Part shown: one piece after another, positions 61,892 to 64,000 of the stretch
How the letters are laid out: the number at the start of each line of letters is the position of its first letter
Numbering within the stretch: the stretch's first letter is position 1
Assembly (NCBI RefSeq): GCF_050859505.1
Contig: NZ_CP193934.1
Coordinates: 2,728,001-2,792,000, forward strand
Direction: 5' to 3'
Length of the DNA stretch: 64,000 nt
From: Marinirhabdus sp050859505
GTDB taxonomy: Bacteria; Bacteroidota; Bacteroidia; Flavobacteriales; Flavobacteriaceae
Program-made: the position numbers and the translations under genes
The notes under the pieces: model-generated
Databases searched by the model: none
Told to the model about the DNA's origin: nothing
The model's input: the letters and a program-made list of their open reading frames with translations, nothing else

Positions 61892-62863
61892 ATGCCATCA
61901 AGATCGTTTTTTCAATATGTAGTAATCACTGCTAAAGGCCTTGCTATGGGAGCTGCAGACGTGGTTCCTGGAGTTTCTGGAGGTACCATAGCATTTATCG
62001 CTGGTATATACGAAGAACTCATTGAAACCATTCATAAATTAGACTTAGGCTTCTTTAAAATTTGGAAGAAAGAAGGATTTATAGCATCTTGGAATACGTA
62101 TAATCTTTCTTTTTTATTGGCGCTTTTTTCGGGCGTCTTTATAAGCATTCTCTCGCTTGCTAAAACCATTACCTGGCTCTTAGCGGAGCATCCTATCCTA
62201 GTCTGGTCCTTCTTTTTTGGACTGGTGGTAGCAAGTATTTTATATGTAGGCAGGCAAATTAAAATTTGGAATACAAAAGTGATTATTGCTTTACTACTAG
62301 CAGCTGCAATTGCCTATGCCATTACTTTGGCAAAACCTATTGGTGATATAGAAAGTATTTGGTTTTTATTTTTGGCAGGATTTATTGCCATTATAGCTAT
62401 GATTTTGCCTGGTGTGAGCGGTGCCTTTATACTATTATTATTAGGAGCTTATACGTCTATTATAGGAACCTTATCCCAATTAGGAGATGGTGTAACTAAA
62501 CTTGATAGTGGTATTTTCTTTTCAGCATTTGGCAAGTTGCTTGTGTTTGCAGCGGGTGCTATTGTTGGGCTCAAATCCTTTTCACGTGTGCTGAATTATA
62601 TGTTCAAAAATTTCAAAAATATAACACTCGCTGTATTAACAGGCTTTATGATTGGAGCTCTTAATAAAATTTGGCCGTGGAAAGAAGTATTACAATTTCG
62701 TACCAACCATAATGGTGAGCAAGTTCCGTTTCTGGAAAAAAGTATTCTTCCTATTCAGTTTGACGGTGACCCTAAAGTACTTTTAGCGATTGTATTTATG
62801 GTCGTAGGCTTTTTAACTATCTTTATCATGGAGCGATTCGCAGCTTCTAAAAAAGAAAGTTAA
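61892..62863 (+). CDS. DUF368 membrane protein (putative undecaprenyl-phosphate translocase), copy 1
   Basis: 323 residues, about eight membrane helices. DUF368 signatures: the N-terminal KGLAMGAADVVPGVSGGTIAFIAGIYEELI (a re-entrant GxSGGT segment) and a symmetrical second one MILPGVSGAFILLLLGAYTSII, typical of this inverted-repeat transporter fold. DUF368 proteins (PopT) have been reported to return C55-phosphate carrier lipid across the membrane for wall and polysaccharide synthesis. Overlaps the next gene by one base (TAATG), so the pair is coupled. A TATTTTTG at 61864-61871 could be a promoter. Confidence 0.92.
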   Translation: MPSRSFFQYVVITAKGLAMGAADVVPGVSGGTIAFIAGIYEELIETIHKLDLGFFKIWKKEGFIASWNTYNLSFLLALFSGVFISILSLAKTITWLLAEHPILVWSFFFGLVVASILYVGRQIKIWNTKVIIALLLAAAIAYAITLAKPIGDIESIWFLFLAGFIAIIAMILPGVSGAFILLLLGAYTSIIGTLSQLGDGVTKLDSGIFFSAFGKLLVFAAGAIVGLKSFSRVLNYMFKNFKNITLAVLTGFMIGALNKIWPWKEVLQFRTNHNGEQVPFLEKSILPIQFDGDPKVLLAIVFMVVGFLTIFIMERFAASKKES

Positions 62864-63888
62864 TGCAACAAACCCGGACCTTTTCAGATAAAATATGGTT
62901 GGTTCTAAAGGGCCTTTTTATGGGGGCTGCTAATAAAGTGCCTGGAGTTTCTGGTGGTGTTGTAGCATTTGTAGCTGGGTTTTACGAGGAGTTTATATAC
63001 TCCCTTCAAAAAGTAAATCGAAAAGCCTTTGCCCTGTTTATAAACGGACGTTTTAAGAGTTTTTTCAAGTATATAAACGGTCGCTTTCTGGGATTACTTA
63101 TCTTAGGAATGGTAATTAGCTATTTTAGTGTCTCAAAAATATTAGATTACTTACTTGTTCATTACGAGCTATTTGTCTGGAGTACATTTTTTGGAATGAT
63201 TATAGGGTCTATTTATTTTATCGCCAAAGATTTTGGGGAATGGAACCGTACATATGTAGCCTACCTATTATGCGGTATCATTGCTGGAGTAAGCATCAGT
63301 TTCTTAGAACCCGCCCGGCAAAATAGCAACCTGTTTTTTGTGTTTTTCTGTGGAATTATTAGTGTCTCAGGAATGACGTTACCAGGGCTTTCTGGATCGT
63401 TTATCCTTATATTATTGGGTAACTACGTTTTGCTACTAGTGGATTCTGTAAATGCGCTTTTTGATACGTTTTCAGATTTAGTACAGGGTGATACTAGTTT
63501 TATCTCAAATCCGGAGCGAGTACAAATGCTTAAAATCCTGGCGGTGTTTACGTTGGGTTCTCTAACTGGGCTCGTCTCGTTATCACATTTACTGGGCTAT
63601 GTCCTAAAACGTTTTAAAAAGGCTACCTATGCTGTTATCATAGGGTTTATCGCTGGCTCCTTAGGTGTGGTTTGGCCGTGGAAAACAAAGCAAATTGATT
63701 ATGACAACTACGGAAATATTAAATCAGATGCTAACGGTAATGAAATTATAAAAGGCTATGATAGATATTGGCCGTCAGATTTTTCTTTCGAGACGTTTTG
63801 GGCAATACTCTTTATATTTGTAGGTATCGCACTTGTTTTAAGTTTGGATATATACCATAAAAAGAAAATTTCCCCCACAGATGTCTAG
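62863..63888 (+). CDS. DUF368 membrane protein, copy 2
   Basis: 341 residues, same fold and the same two signatures (KGLFMGAANKVPGVSGGVVAFVAGFYEEFI and MTLPGLSGSFILILLGNYVLLL), but the first differs at Lys-for-Asp (ANKVPG instead of ADVVPG), which may change the binding site. The stop and start overlap with copy 1 is one base. The 3' end overlaps the aroE start by 8 bp. Two different DUF368 paralogues in one operon suggests a heteromeric or divided function. Confidence 0.9.
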   Translation: MQQTRTFSDKIWLVLKGLFMGAANKVPGVSGGVVAFVAGFYEEFIYSLQKVNRKAFALFINGRFKSFFKYINGRFLGLLILGMVISYFSVSKILDYLLVHYELFVWSTFFGMIIGSIYFIAKDFGEWNRTYVAYLLCGIIAGVSISFLEPARQNSNLFFVFFCGIISVSGMTLPGLSGSFILILLGNYVLLLVDSVNALFDTFSDLVQGDTSFISNPERVQMLKILAVFTLGSLTGLVSLSHLLGYVLKRFKKATYAVIIGFIAGSLGVVWPWKTKQIDYDNYGNIKSDANGNEIIKGYDRYWPSDFSFETFWAILFIFVGIALVLSLDIYHKKKISPTDV

Positions 63889-64000
63889 ATTTGGTCTCTT
63901 AGGAAAAAATATTGAATATTCATTCTCTAAAACATTTTTTTCAGTAAAATTCGAAAATGAATCTCTCCCACATACGTATCATAATTTTGATATGTCGTGT
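63881..64000 (+). CDS. aroE: Shikimate dehydrogenase, N-terminal part (runs off window)
   Basis: 40 codons from ATG 63881 to the window end. MSRFGLLGKNIEYSFSKTFF is the characteristic AroE start: GLLGKNIxxSFSK matches the shikimate-binding S-x-S/K loop (GxPIxHSxSP in E. coli). Then KFENESLPHTYHNFDM. Overlaps the end of DUF368 copy 2 by 8 bp, so it belongs to that operon. The rest of the NADP-binding domain is outside the window. Confidence 0.85.
   Translation, partial: MSRFGLLGKNIEYSFSKTFFSVKFENESLPHTYHNFDMSC

Overview
The window is a chromosomal segment of a member of the Bacteroidota, most likely Flavobacteriaceae; genus and species cannot be fixed from sequence alone. The evidence is an AT-rich genome without Shine-Dalgarno sequences, repeated promoters of the Bacteroidota type (TTG, about 19 nt, TAnnTTTG or TAnnTTTA), a 1293-residue hybrid two-component regulator, a Bacteroidota-type signal peptidase I, and families typical of Flavobacteriia (DUF6090, DUF6503, DUF5683, WbqC, OstA-like).

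Layout. 1-450: tRNA cluster (Ser partial, Pro-UGG, a broken tRNA, Arg-UCU). 0.7-11.4 kb: DUF3124 lipoprotein, hybrid two-component regulator, a 45-residue gene, a PgpH-like HD hydrolase, thiolase, an L-domain lipoprotein and an NlpC/P60 hydrolase. 11.4-18.3 kb: TPR protein and gyrA facing clpC. 18.4-27.9 kb: an accessory island. It holds a PIN-like nuclease overlapping a 1000-residue helical protein, an IS110-family element, a putative BECR-type toxin, a DUF6090 protein, a beta-barrel protein, and two paralogous SpoIIAA-like genes. In its first part, single genes or gene pairs, all on the + strand, are separated by long imperfect hairpins with similar ends, giving a cassette-array look. The IS110 element appears to sit inside one of these hairpins. 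27.9-38.7 kb: hutH, a TlpA-like lipoprotein, nnr, plsC, a Nudix hydrolase, cyclophilin, sdaA, an NTF2-like protein, panB and an SDR oxidoreductase. 38.7-39.3 kb: a tandem array of about 120-137 bp units (A-B-A-B-C plus a partial unit), each able to fold as a three-way junction. 39.4-48.9 kb: M16 peptidase, the parA-parB-DUF5683-dapB-lepB-wbqC run, and a DUF6503 lipoprotein. 49.1-64 kb: SpoU methyltransferase, M48 protease, MscS channel, spoT, fur, purA, OstA-like protein, class III aminotransferase, TPR protein, two DUF368 proteins, and the start of aroE running off the end.

Most of the window is ordinary core genome: chromosome partition, cell envelope, stringent response, purine, pantothenate and lysine pathways. 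The unusual parts are the 18.4-25.6 kb cassette-like island with its nuclease plus large-protein pair, the IS110 insertion into a hairpin with a possible bridge RNA, and the three-way-junction array behind the SDR gene. Short repeats built around TTGAGCGCAGTCGAA also recur, twice in terminator loops; in one case the best start codon of the next gene lies within the terminator stem.
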